From Oxyruncus cristatus (Eukaryota; Chordata; Aves; Passeriformes; Cotingidae), in the NCBI GenBank assembly GCA_013399855.1, contig VXAY01005801.1:264715-328714 (forward strand): a stretch of 64,000 nucleotides of DNA. The letters run 5' to 3'. Shown here one piece after another: positions 1-11,576 of this stretch. Every line of letters starts with the position of its first letter. Positions within the stretch are counted from its first letter, which is position 1. The position numbers and the translations under genes are program-made. The notes beneath the pieces were generated by a model. The model saw only the letters and a program-made list of their open reading frames with translations. It was not told the DNA's origin and did no database searches.

Positions 1-162
1 GCTGCCCAGGGAGGGGGTGGAGTCCCCATCCCTGGAGGTGTTTAAGGTGAGACTGGATGTGGCATCAGTGCCGTGGGCTGGGAACCACAGTGGGGTTGGA
101 TCAAGGGTTGGACTTGATGGTCTCAGAGGTCTTTTCCAACCCAGTTGATTCTGTGATTCTGT
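1..162 (+). repeat. CR1 LINE 3' end (group B)
   Basis: It starts inside gctgcccaggga...ggtggagtcc and ends ccaacccagttgattctgtgattctg, the typical CR1 tail. It resembles the complement of the element at 49300-49941. It is cut by the window start. Confidence 0.9.
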
Positions 163-249
163 TACTGGCCTCTGCTGCAGCCAAATGGCTCCTGCACTGT
201 CTGGGTGCCTCAGGACTCTTTTCTCAGAGAAAACCAAAGGTGAAACAGT

Positions 250-571
250 GAATTCATAGAAGCATTTTGATTGGAAAAGACCTCTAAGACCATGGGGTCA
301 AACCATGATCCAGCACTGCTGTGTTGACCACTAAACTGTGACCCCAAGTGCCTCGTCCACATGTCTTTTGAACACTTCCAGGGATGGGGACTCCACCACT
401 GCCCTGGGCAGCCCCTTCCAATGCTTGGCCACCCCTCTAGTGAAGAAATATTTCCTAATATCCCACCTGAACCTACAGTACCCAACTCAAGGGTACTGCT
501 CCCATGTTCCCTGGGAGCAGAGCCCAACCCCACTGGCTCCCCCCTCCTGTCAGGGAGTTGCAGCGAGCGAT
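250..571 (-). repeat. CR1 LINE 3' fragment (group B)
   Basis: Read on the minus strand it carries the CR1 landmarks ccctgacaggaggggg, ctcccagggaacatggg, gcccagggcagtgg and ggtcttttccaatc, then ends with a decayed tail. It is more diverged than the group-A copies. Confidence 0.85.
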
Positions 572-1269
572 AGTTGTTGCATCCATTCTATTATTGCCAA
601 GGAGGAACAGTGTAAATGGCATTAATTTCTTCTTGCCACCTCAAACAAACTGAGATTTCTCTTTTGTTCCCCATCTCTCAGATTCCTTTGGCTGCTTCCA
701 TGACTTTTCCCCTTGACCTGAGGCAGCAGCGAGTCCCAGTGTGTCTGGGAGGGCTGAATCACTTGCTCTGAGTTGCCACACGGACATGCATCCCCTCCCA
801 ATATGACTGATTCCCAGTGCTGGGAAGAGCAAAATCCTGGCAGTTCAAATGGTGTGCTTGTTGTTAGGATTTAGCATTTGGAAACACTGTGGTAATAGCA
901 CTTCTTAAGAGAACCAGGACCAGCCTTTTCCCAGTGTGTGTTGCTCTTTAGTGAGTAATTAGTTCCTAAACACATATTATAAGTATTTCTGTATCATGGG
1001 GCCTCTGAGGTACCTAAATATTTTATGCTGTGTCCTCCTCTTAATATTACCAGCATTATTTTTGTATTACTTCGTCTCTTACTTGTTGTAATTGGCTTTT
1101 CTCCTCCTTCTGTGTTCCAGGATTGGTTTGCTGTTTAGTTTTTCAAGGAGAGTGTGGAGTGCAATGAAGCCATTGCCTCAGGTCAAGGATTCCAAGTGAT
1201 AGAGCAACAAGAATAAGTAAAACCACAGCTCTCATTTTCTAGCAAGGCCATACTACAAGACTTCCTGCA

Positions 1270-2269
1270 AATAAGGGCTGGATGGGTGGGCAGGGAGGTG
1301 ACTGAGAACTGGCTGATCCCAGGGGGTCCTGATCAGTGGCACAGGGTCTGGTTGGAGGCCTGTCCCTGGGGGTGGCCCCAGGGTTCAGTGCTGGGCCCAG
1401 AATTGTTCAATACATCCATCAGTGACTGGATGAAGGGTCGGTGCCTCCCCAGGTTCGCTGCCCACACGGAGCTGGAGCAGAGGCCGATGCCCAGAGGGCT
1501 GTGCAGCCCTTCAGAAGGGCCTGGACAGGCTGGGGAGAAGGGCAGAGAGGAACTGTCTCAAATTCAACCCAGGGACCAGCACAGGCTGGGGGGACCTGCT
1601 GGAGAGACGACCTGGGAGAGGGACCTGGCGGTCCTGGGGGACAACCAACTGTCCCTACCCAGCCGTGTGTCCTGGGGACAGGGAGGCCAAAGGGATCCTG
1701 GGGGGCACCAGGGAGAGCATTGGAGCAGGGCAGGGAGGGGATCCTGCCCCTCTGGCCAGCCCTGGGCAGGCACATCTGCAGGGCTGGCCCAGCTCTGGCT
1801 CCTCAGCACAGCAGGGACAGGGAGCTCCTGGAGCGGGGCCGGCGCAGGCTGCGGAGATGGCCAAGGGATGGAGCAGCTCTGGGAGCAGCAAAGGCTGAGG
1901 GAGCTGGGGCTGTTCAGCCTCCAGAGCAGAGCCTGAGAGGGGCCCTCAGCCATGGCTGGCAGGGGCTGCAGGGAGGGGGCAGAGGATGGACCAGGCTCTG
2001 CTCGGGGGGGCCCAGCAATGGCACAAGAGCAACGGGCAGCAACTGATGCCCAGCAAGTTCCCCCTGCACAGGAGGAAGAACTTCTTGGCTGGGCAGTGCC
2101 CCAGCCCTGAGCAGAGACCAGAGAGGGGCTGGAGTCTCCTCCCTGGGGATATTGCAGAGCTGTCTGGACACACTCCTGTGCCGTGTGCTCTGGGCTGGCC
2201 CTGCTGGAGCAGGGAGGTGGCACCAGATCCCACTGTGCTCCCTTCCAGCCTGACCCAGTCTGGGATTCC
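1270..2269 (+). repeat. CR1 LINE, long 3' fragment with relic reverse transcriptase (group D)
   Basis: This is about 1 kb of CR1. It begins in the ORF2 region (gaggtgactgagaactggctga), with the RT block PQGSVLGPELFN translated from 1376-1411. A decayed active-site box, FAAH instead of FADD, lies at 1454-1465. Both catalytic aspartates are gone, so it is not functional. A 216-codon open frame starting at 1286 is a by-product of this repeat. The 3' end is gacccagtctgggattc. Copies of the same group lie at 3799-4046 and 45121-45750. Confidence 0.9.
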
Positions 2270-3290
2270 TACTTTGCCGTAATCCCAGTTATCAACATTC
2301 TGCAGTATATTTCCAGATCTAGTTGTCACTAGGAGAGGATGGGAGAAGAGGGATGCACAGGTCAGCGTTAGGAAGAGGGAGGGACACTGGTTCAAACCCT
2401 GCTCCACCAGGTGTCTCAATATATGTAGTCACTGCTCTCTCTTCCTGCAGGAATTTACCTGAAATTCAGTTAATTTGTGTTTCCATGAGCAGGTGAGCAG
2501 TGATACATCACTGCTTCCTTAGGGAGAGATTTCATTCCAAAAATAATGGAGCATTTCTTGCAGAACTTACGTGGGCAGTGAAGGACACATGTAGATAAAA
2601 GACATTATTGAACCAGTTAAGAGATAACAGATGTTAACAGTTTCTAGTATTTCTGAAATAAAATTTGTTCTATTTTTTCATTGAATTTGCATCCATGAAG
2701 TTAATCCTTGTTTTCTAACACGTAACAAACATCTTTTCCCATTTAAAGAACAGCAGAGCAGTCCAGCACAGCAGCAACACAAGACTTACCAGAAGCTTAA
2801 AAAAAGGAACTGTATTACCTCTGAAATTTATCTCATTTCTGGTGGAATTAATGGAATAACAGCCATGGTGTTGGTCTGTGGTGCCTGTAAACAGTTTTAT
2901 TTCTTTTCTTCCGTCTCAACTGATCAGTTCAATCATCTGCCAGTCATTTATTGCCTCGTATATTCCATCATGAGTATTATCCCTTAATTTATATGATGAG
3001 CTAGTTTAGGGCTTGCTGAGCACTGAATGTGAAAAACTTGCAGTCAGACCATGTGAGGTGTAACAAGACTGTGTTTTGGGTGTCTTCAGACAAGAATCCT
3101 GTGTGAAGCAGCACCAATCAAAGACAGAATTCAAGGGACCACTTCATACTTTTTGTCATACTGTCACAAAGATTTTGAACTTGATAATAGGAAGGTGTGA
3201 GTTCTGAGAGGCCAAGAAAATAGGGAAGGATGGGAAAAGACTGGGAAGGCACTTCTTGATACTCCAGTATCTGGTGAAATCCGGTATTTC

Positions 3291-3474
3291 AGGGAATCAG
3301 AGTGGTTTGGGTTGGGAGAGACCTTACAGCTCATCCAGTCCCACCCCTGCCATGGGCAGGGACACCTTCCACCAGCCCAGGTTGCTCCAAGCCCCGTCCA
3401 ACCTGACCTTGGACACTTCCAGGGATCCAGGGGCAGGCCACAGCTTCTCTGGGCAACCTGGGCCAGGGCCTCAT
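3291..3474 (-). repeat. CR1 LINE 3' end (group A)
   Basis: It opens with the inverted tail aatcagagtggtttgggttgggagagacctt and contains ccatgggcagggacaccttccaccagcccaggttgctcc in full. It stops at gggccagggcctc. Confidence 0.9.
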
Positions 3475-3798
3475 GGTATGGGAGCTGTTTGGGGGAAGAG
3501 GAAAAGATAATCTTCTCATACAGGAATTAGAGTTGAATAACATTTGATTTTCATTCAGAAAAAATAAACTCTCCTGTGAGAGAGTTGCTTTCTGAAGTCA
3601 CAGCTCAGATTTTCAATTGTTTCCATGCTGGGTCTGTCAATCCACATCCAGAGGCTTTGTTTCTGAAGAGCTTTAAAACTTATTTTCATGCTATCGTTTC
3701 TAATAGCATATGGAATTTGCATTTTAATATTTAATAAGCAATTCTTGCTGTTCTGACTAAGGTGCTTGTTATGAAGGGGTTCACGTCCCACTTCTGCA

Positions 3799-4046
3799 GG
3801 ATCCCAGACTGGGTCAGGCTGGGAGGGAGCACAGTGGGGATCTGGTGCCACCTCCCTGCTCCAGCAGGGCCAGCCCAGAGCACATGGCACAGGAGTGTGT
3901 CCAGACAGCTCTGCAATATCCCCAGGGAGGAGACTCCAGCCCCTCTCTGGTCTCTGGTCAGGGCTGGGGCACTGCCCAGCCAAGAAGTTCTTCCTCCTGT
4001 GCAGGGGGAACTTGCTGGGCATCAGTTGCTGCCCGTTGCTCTTGTC
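3799..4046 (-). repeat. CR1 LINE 3' end (group D)
   Basis: This is the reverse complement of roughly 2020-2269, from atcccagactgggtcagg to cagttgctgcccgttgctcttgt, with few differences. It is 5'-truncated. Confidence 0.9.
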
Positions 4047-5141
4047 TTATTCCCTGTTTGGTTTTTTCTCCTGTTTAGTTTTTTCCATGAACTGGCACTT
4101 AACAGATGAAGAAACTGAAAAGTAGAGGGAGAGATTAATGGGAAATCAAGGGGAGAGATTGGTGTCCGGGGTCTGTCCAGGGAGTGCAGCCAGGAGCAAA
4201 AGGGGAAGGGGCTGGAGCCTGGTGTCCTATGGCATCATTGGAGCAGGGCTCAAACGGGATCCTGGGCCCAGGGCAGGTGTTGGGGCTCCAGGTGAGGCTG
4301 GTCCAGGCTCTTAAGGGCTATGAATGACCTTAAGGCCATGAAATCTTGGACTCTTTGGGGAGTTTTCATTTTACTTATTTTGTAAGAAAATACCATGGAT
4401 TTTTGTTTTTTAAATAAGGTGTTGAATGACAACTTTCTGTGGTTAAAGAACACACCAGTGGAGTTGGGATTTTCAAGTACGGTGGTACCAAACCACCCCT
4501 TTGCTTTCTACAGAAGAGACTTTCCCACTTACAGTAGAGGAATGTGAAATGTGCCCTTGGAAGCCCCCAAACAGCAGGGAATTATGAAACCCGTGGAGGC
4601 AGCTCAGATGGGAAGCCACCAGCTCTGGGAATGGGCACATGGACCGAAGAGGGTGATGTTCAAAACCGAAAACGGCAGCAGAAAAGTACAAATCCAGATC
4701 TGGAGCTGTGGGAAAAGACTGGCGAATTTCCGTGTGTGACATGAAGGAAACCTTTCCACTTTATCCCTTTGTGGGTTTGAACATGAGTGGAAGAGGAGAT
4801 GGCTTGAAAAATACATTTCCTTTCCGATTTATTAGGCTTCTCATAAAAGCCAGCAGACTGCAAAAGGGGCTGGAAAGGCTTAATATGCATTTATTAGCTC
4901 AGACACCGGTTTTTATAGCAATGGAATACTGATTTCCACTTTGCCTAGTAACCCTGGTGTCAGCACAGTCTGAAAGTTGTAGGAAAAACACATGGATGCA
5001 CTTACAAAGGTTTCCTGTGAGTATTTACACCTCAAAACTTACAGTATTAAAGAGGCTGACAAACTTAATAAGCGCTGTTTCTTTTTCCAGCAGGTCGGAA
5101 GTAGGAGACTCAAACATTTCCTCAGACTTTCAGGATTTTTT

Positions 5142-5196
5142 TCATGGAATCATGGAATGGTTGGGGCTGGAAGGGACCTTAGAGATCGTCTAGTTT
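5142..5196 (-). repeat. CR1 LINE 3' tail remnant
   Basis: Only the inverted tail remains: tggaatcatggaatggttggggctggaagggaccttagagatcgtc. Confidence 0.75.
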
Positions 5197-5776
5197 ATGG
5201 TCATTTCTGCTTAACAGTTGAGGAGAGAGGAAAGGGAAGCTTTGGGGTAAATGGTGTTTTCCCAGGTGGGCACCTTTGTACAGGTTGGTAATGGTAACAA
5301 TCACCTGAACAGTGGGATTCTCTTAATGGTCTGGATAAATCAACGGGATGTGCGGGTTTGGTGTTCTTTGAGAGGAATTTGTTCCTCTGGAACTGTTCAG
5401 CAGATAAAACATTCGATTTTGCTGTCACAGAATTACAGCTGATTTTAATAAATAATCAGTCCTCGATTAGAATTAGGTCCCAATCTACAAAAGAAAGCAG
5501 AAATGTAAAAATCACACTGATTTTAGAAGCTGCAAAAGAACCCCTCAAAACCTGGATGAGTAGATGTGGAAAAGTACGACCCTGGTTGAACAAGAAGGAA
5601 ATCAGTGAGAGTTAACCAGGTTGTTTTTTGGGGATGTTGGGAAGGAGAGGCTTCGTTCCCATTTGGAAGGGCTGCCATCTAGTGCGCTGCAGGTGCTGGC
5701 AGCAGGTTTCACAGGGTTCCTTTGGGTAAAAGGGCATTTGCACTAATTATTGGGCCTGAGATAGCTATAGAGGCAT

Positions 5777-5847
5777 ACACATAAATATATATATTTATAT
5801 ATATACAGATATATATGTACACACACACGTATATGTATATATACACT
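5777..5847. repeat. AT/CA-rich microsatellite
   Basis: The tract is mixed (ta)n, (ca)n and (gt)n with alternating purine-pyrimidine character over about 70 bp. Replication slippage makes its length unreliable. Confidence 0.9.
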
Positions 5848-6076
5848 GCTTCTGGCAGTGTGGAGACTAAAAATACACTCCAGATTTTACTCTTTCATTT
5901 GTCTCTTGCAAAAAACAAGATTTCTACCAAAACACTTCTTCACGTTAAAGTTTGTTCTTCTTTAGAAATTCTGGTAATATTCGTGGTAATATTCGAATCA
6001 GGCGAGTGTGTCACTCCGGTAGCATTACTAATAATATTGATTATTACTAACAAACGTGAGTTATTAATGGGAAGGT

Positions 6077-6154
6077 GTAACCTGGTCTAGTGGAAGGTGT
6101 CCCTGCCCATGGGTTTTAAGGTCCCTTCTGACCCAGACCGTGCCATGATTCCAT
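6077..6154 (+). repeat. CR1 LINE 3' end remnant (group A)
   Basis: It contains ctagtggaaggtgtccctgcccatggg...ttaaggtcccttctgacccag...atgattcc, with the middle of the consensus deleted. Confidence 0.85.
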
Positions 6155-7637
6155 ATAACAGCTGTAGGCAGAGATTTGAATCCAAGGTGTGTGTTTCCCA
6201 GAGCAAGGAATGAGGGGGAAGAGGGAATTACTTTACCCAGGCGTTAAATGCTTATTTTCTTAACTTAGTAAAGCACAAGCATAAGAGGCCTCCCTGTGTC
6301 CTCATAAATTAAAAATATCTGAATGTCCCTGAAGTCCATTGAAGCTTCCAAGGCCATTTTGTGCTGAGAATGCTGTGCTGGAGGGATTTTTTTTTGTGCT
6401 CTAGCTGTGGATTGCCCTCCCCATGTGTCCAGGAGCACCTGGTTTAGTATTAGTGCATTACAGCAAGTGACTGGCTTAATGATTTTTAAATTACATATTG
6501 ATTTCCTCCTTAATACCTTTCCTCCCCCCTGCTTTGTTTCCCCTCTCTGGCATTCCGTGGTGACAGTCTCAGTTCACAACATTTTTGTGCTGCATTTTAA
6601 TACTCTTTGCAGAGAGGTCAATATTTGTTCTCCTACCAAGCGTTTCGCTAAATAACAACCCTTGAGATCTTGGGCAGGAGCTGTTTCCTCCTGCCAGTGT
6701 CAGGAAAGTGCTTGGGAAGTGGGATCATTCACACAGCTGAGTTAACAAAAGGGTTGGCGTGTCTTAGTTTGCTTTTGGAGGGGCTGATGTGGATTCTCAA
6801 GCCCAGCAGAACTGGAGCATCTCTTCCATCCTGTGCTGGATCCTTGACCTTTGGGCAAGGGAGGGATGGCAGGACGTGTCCTGGCCTGTTCGATGCGTTG
6901 CCCTGTGTGAACGTGGTGAAACCAAACCAAACCAAAGGAGAAGTGGCAGATAAAGAGCATCTGTGGTGGGGAGACAGCTTTGGGGGTGTTATGCTCTGAC
7001 TTTCCCTCTGTTTTGTAAATAGATATGTATTAAAAATGTAATAAATCTGCAGGTAGATAAGCAGTGACACAAAGGCTGGTTTATATCTATCTCTAAATAT
7101 TTGGCTGCTGTTACCTTACTGTCAGAATACACAGCCCAGGTGTTTGAAAGGGAATTAGATGGAGAATCCATTACCTAGATGTCCCGTTTACATATTTTGG
7201 TGTGTGGCTGGTAGTTAATAGGGGCCTGGATTCAAGTGAATAGCAGCCTGGATTTATGTGGCTGAAGCAGTGAACTGTGGAAGGTTGTAAGATGGCTCAG
7301 ATTTAAAAGGCAATTTCGTGACTCCTTACCCCCACTTTGGGGAAAGTTTACGGCCCTGTTCCTTAAGCTGTGCTTAGGGATGGCACTGGTGCTGCATCCA
7401 TTTCAGTGCCACAGCAGGTTTGGAGGTGTTGGAAGCAGAAGCCATGGGGTGTAGAGTGAACTTCGGTTATTAACCTGTGCAAAATGTCTTTGGTCTCTGG
7501 TCGTAACAGAAGCCCAGTACTTGCCCCAGAGGTTGTGTTTTTGCCCAAAGTCTTGCTGTGATGAAAACCTGAGAACTGTGTCTCTGCATCTGGCCACCAG
7601 GAAGTCCACTTTGATGGCAAACATTGGATTGGAGATC

Positions 7638-7936
7638 GTGGAGAGGGACTGTTTCCAAGGGATGGAGGGACAGGACAAGGGGGAACAGCTTCAAACTGAC
7701 AGAGTAGGTTTAGATTGGATATTGGGAAGGAATTGTCCGCTGTGAGGGTGGGGAGGCCCTGGCCCAGGTTGCCCAGAGAAGCTGTGGCTGCCCCTGGATC
7801 CCTGGAAGTGTCCAAGGCCAGGTTGGACAGGGCTTGGAGCAACCTGGGCTGGTGGAAGGTGTCCCTGCCCATGGCAGGGGGTGGGATGAGATGATCTTTA
7901 AGATCCCTCCCAACCCAAACTATTCTGGGATTCTTT
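7638..7936 (+). repeat. CR1 LINE 3' fragment (group A)
   Basis: It runs from gagagggactgtttccaaggg through ggttgcccagagaagctgtgg to aacccaaactattctgggattc. The 25 nt that follow are shared with the flank of the copy at 13185-13318. Confidence 0.9.
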
Positions 7937-9068
7937 GACTGCAGGGGCACAGGATTTGGGGTGAAATGGAGTGGTTCTTGACCTCTTGAGCTATTCACAG
8001 CACATAAAATGTGCTTTCTTTCTCTAAGAAAATCAGATTTGGGCTGTGTTCCATCCTCAGTGATGGTGCTTGGTACCCAAAAATCAGTAGTTTCTTTTCG
8101 TGACCTTTTTGGTACCTTAAGTGTCCATAATATCTAAAGAGGAATTACACCGGTTGAAGGAGATGATAATACGAGAATTTCTCCTTCTATCGCTGAAACA
8201 AGACTTTATTAGAATAAAGAAAGCATTCCAGCCAAAAAACCTCCCATTTCCATGTTTCACATGTTAAACCTTCTGCCTGCAAAACTTCCCTTTGTGCTTC
8301 CAGCAGTTAATCCTCGTAGACATTTGGGATGAGCCCAGGAGACCGTGGTCTCTCTGCAGAGCACTTACTGCCGCCACATAGCAGAGACCTGGGATGATTC
8401 TTCTGGGGAGCTTTTATTTTGTTAAAAGTGGAAACATTTAAGCTCAAACTCTGCTATAAAAAGACTTAGTGGCAGCTTTAGGGTTCTGGAGAGATGAGCC
8501 AGGATGACAAGCACGTGAGGCTGTTCTGGGTAGTTGTGAGTGAGGCATTTAAGTGCCTGTCGCGTTGTCTCAGTTAACATTTATGAGGCACAGTCATGCA
8601 TAAAGCTTGTCTTAGAGGAAAGATAAGTTAGAGGGGCAGAAGACTTTCTGTGTCCTACTTTATGCTTTGTATTCCTTTGTATTTTGTACTGATCTGTGTA
8701 TCTTGAAAAATAGGTGTGTTAAGCAGGATGAGTTCCTCATTTTCTGTAGCAGAGGATGTAGTGTATTGTCCAGCAACAGGATTACACTTCCCAATACCTC
8801 AGGTCACCAATTTTCAGGCTCTAAGGCCACATAAAGGTATTCAAAAGATAACAAAAGCTTCCCAGGGTGAACTTCCCCACCCCCAGGGAGCAAAAAGCAG
8901 AGTGTGACCTCTTGTGCTTCACCCAAGAAAAAGGATCAGATCGGCTGTATTTCAGATACTTCCCCTGCCCCAGGGAGGTGATCCTGAGTGTACAAATCAT
9001 GGGAGCAAGATGCAAAAAACCCCAAGTTAGCAGGAGTGTGTTATTGGGTTATTACCCCAGATGGAGAA

Positions 9069-9204
9069 TTCATAGAATCCCAGACTGGTTTGGAATGGAA
9101 GGGACCTTAAAGCCCATCCAGTCCCACCCCCTGCCATGGGCAGGGACACCTTCCACCAGCCCAGGTTGCTCCAACCCCCCTCCAACCTGGCCTGGGACAC
9201 TTCT
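9069..9204 (-). repeat. CR1 LINE 3' end (group A)
   Basis: The inverted tail catagaatcccagactggtttgg leads into the ccatgggcagggacacc block. It is truncated at cctgggacactt. Confidence 0.9.
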
Positions 9205-9874
9205 TTCGGCGGGAATTGTCTGTGTGAGGTCAGGTCCTTTGCCACAGAACCATTCTGCTCCAGAGTGGAGGTTCCAGGAGGAGAATGGAACAAAGCTGCT
9301 TTCCCAAGCTCCACGTCCCTTTGAAGAGTCGGGAGAGACACGATTGTTTATGTAAACTAGACCTGGGTATTAAATTCTCCAATGAAGTAAATTACTTTCT
9401 CACAAACAGGTCAAAAACCGGAAATTGTAAGATCCAATGCCTGTAATTCCATGCAGGAATGCTCATGTTTGAATTTGGATGTTTTTTCCAAAATGTTTTC
9501 ATTTGAATGCTCTCCTAGTTAAATTGCCTAGGAGTGGCTTTTTAATGTAATGTAACAATCCATTTGTCTTGGAAAATCTGAAACTCGGAGGAGAGGCTTT
9601 TCCAGTGCCTTTTGAAGACTTGGATCACAGACCTTTCACCAAACACAAGGCATGAATTATTCAGGTGTTTATTACATGGACTTCTGACAGCCATTTTTTT
9701 AACATGTAGCTGTTTATTATACTGTTGTACCCTCTGAAGAGGTCTGGATGAATGTTCTAAAGGAGTGTGTAATGTAATGTTTAGCCTGTATCAGCACACA
9801 GAATTTGCAGTGTGAATAGCTGTGACAACGGGTCAGAGCATCCTTGTAGGAACTTCGTGTACCTGGGGGGGAAC

Positions 9875-9901
9875 CTGTGTTCCCTGTGTTCCCTGTGTTC
9901 C
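9875..9901. repeat. Three tandem copies of a 9-bp unit
   Basis: The unit ctgtgttcc is repeated three times without mismatch directly before a CR1 fragment. Confidence 0.9.
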
Positions 9902-9906
9902 CCCCT

Positions 9907-10360
9907 TGGCAAGGAGGCCAAGGGCCCCTGGGCTGTGCCAGCCATGGTGTGTCACAGCCCCAGGGCAGCACCTGCCCCTGTGCTGGCACCGCTGAGGGAC
10001 CTCGAGGGCTGTGCCCAGGTCTGGGCCCTCCACAGGAGAGACCCGGAGGGGCTGGAGCGTGTGCAGGGAAGGGAACGGAGCTGGGAAGGGGCTGGAGCAG
10101 CAGGAGNNNNNNNNNNNNNNNNNNNNNNNNNNNNNNNNNNNNNNNNNNNNNNNNNNNNNNNNNNNNNNNNNNNNNNNNNNNNNNNNNNNNNNNNNNNNNN
10201 NNNNNNNNNNNNNNNNNNNNNNNNNNNNNNNNNNNNNNNNNNNNNNNNNNNNNNNNNNNNNNNNNNNNNNNNNNNNNNNNNNNNNNNNNNNNNNNNNNNN
10301 NNNNNNNNNNNNNNNNNNNNNNNNNNNNNNNNNATGGGCTGGGAGGGCTTTTCCAACCTC
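9907..10360 (+). repeat. CR1 LINE fragment interrupted by assembly gap (group E)
   Basis: The left part, up to ggagcagcaggag at 10106, and the right part, from atgggctgggagggc at 10334, match the two ends of the intact group-E copy at 41504-41965. The N run replaces its middle. The matching interval in that copy is 341 bp (41574-41914). Confidence 0.85.
10107..10333. other. Assembly gap (227 N)
   Basis: This is an undetermined run inside a CR1 copy. Open frames that cross it are meaningless. Confidence 1.
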
Positions 10361-11410
10361 ACCAGTTCAGTGGAGGGGGAAAAGTCTGCTCTTTGTGGAT
10401 CAGTAAAGTCACCCTTGAAGGCGTGACGACTATTACTTCTTCTGAAAAGAAAAAAAAATATATGTACATATATAATCTGTGTTATCCATATGCTTAAAAT
10501 GATGAAAATGGTAGTATGCAAAATTAATAAATCTGTCTTCAAGAAAATTCAAGCTGGGAAGGTGGCTGAAAAGATAAAAAACAGAGAGATAAATTCTCTT
10601 AGGAAAATAAAGTTTGTGATTTACAGATTTAATTTTTTTAGTGAACATACAGATCCATGTTTTGGGAGTCTGAGAGAATTTTTGCAAAGGATTATTTTAT
10701 GACAACCCATGACAGTCTGAGTGAATGCCTCTTTAATCACAGATTTTTAGTAACCTGTGATGCTGGTTGAGCTCCTAAATGTTGGTGGTTCCTGGGGCAA
10801 CATGTCACTGAGAGCCACGAGCATCCAACAGTGGCATCTCCTGTGGTGCCAGCCTGGGCGTTCCCACATGGCCTGGGGTTTGGGTGAGGGTCACACAGGG
10901 ATGTACCCTTGGATCTCTATATACACACAGAGCTGTGCACACATCTATAGGGGGGAAACACAGTGAAATTGGGTCTTGGAAACTTCTTTTCATCATGATA
11001 CGCACCAGTCCGAAGAGTGCCAGCCTGGGCTCTCCTGGGGTATGGATACTAATCTGAAATTCTATTTCCTCTTGATTTATTGCATATTAGAGGTAACCAA
11101 CACCATCAAGCAACACAGCTCATTCCTTCTGGAAAATGAGCAGAGCCCGCTGCTGGAGGAGCAGGTGGGCTGGAATTCTCTGCTCTATTCACCTGAGAGA
11201 CCATGTTTTCCTGCACAATTCCCTTCAGCTGAGCTCTCACAGGAATATTTCTGGTGAATCTTTGGCTCCTTCCCCTTGGGTGCCGGTTTTGTGTGGTGGC
11301 AGTGGCATTGGGAGAGCCTGGGAATGGCAGACTTCCCGAGGAGGGAGCGGGGAGAGTTTGACAGAACCGTTTGTGAATGTGCCTGTAATTTTGTTTGAAC
11401 TAAACTCCCA

Positions 11411-11480
11411 ATTGTGTTTTGCAGGATATGAATGATCACTTCTCGATTGTGTTTTGCAGGATATGAATGATTACTCACCA
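11411..11480 (+). repeat. 35-nt tandem duplication across the exon's splice acceptor
   Basis: Two units of 35 nt lie head to tail at 11411-11445 and 11446-11480. Their first 26 bases are identical and contain ttttgcag plus the first 11 exon bases; the last 9 have diverged. Each unit holds a plausible acceptor, at 11423-11424 and 11458-11459. Because 35 is not a multiple of three, the upstream acceptor shifts the frame. A collapsed or duplicated read artefact in the assembly is the alternative explanation. Confidence 0.9.
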
Positions 11481-11576
11481 GTCTTCAGCCAGAAGCTCTA
11501 CAGGGGGATGGTTGCTCCCGATGCCATCAAGGGCACCGTTATCACCACAGTTTCAGCTGAGGACCAGGATCCCCCG
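11460..11576 (+). CDS. PCDH15: PCDH15 exon, first half of EC9
   Basis: This exon has 117 nt, 39 codons, phase 0 at both ends. It begins with the calcium-linker motif DMND followed by YSPVF, the start of EC9 after the EC8-EC9 linker. It ends in AEDQDPP, the EC9 counterpart of the canonical DxD calcium motif. The acceptor is ttttgcag and the donor is gtaagc. The start is chosen at 11460 because only this acceptor keeps the frame open into the exon. An almost identical acceptor plus exon start lies 35 nt upstream (AG at 11423-11424), and its use would give a stop codon at 11464-11466. The protein joins in frame to the exon at 23035 (PP|GTPASR). The preceding exon is outside the window. Confidence 0.95.

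Larger units (their letters stand above)
1..11459 (+). other. PCDH15: Intron upstream of EC9, 3' part
   Basis: No exon was found. It holds ten CR1 fragments listed separately, an AT/CA microsatellite at 5777-5847 and an assembly gap. Stretches 572-1269, 2270-3290, 4047-5140, 6155-7637, 7962-9068, 9205-9906 and 10361-11410 are unique AT-rich sequence in which I see nothing identifiable. Confidence 0.9.

Noticed and set aside
9812..10542. Three open frames of about 130-206 codons crossing 10107-10333
   Set aside because: They are open only because the N run has no stop codons.
11400..11459. Treating the upstream acceptor at 11424 as the main exon start
   Set aside because: It yields a stop codon after 13 codons and breaks the known PCDH15 sequence. 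The downstream acceptor gives the conserved protein.
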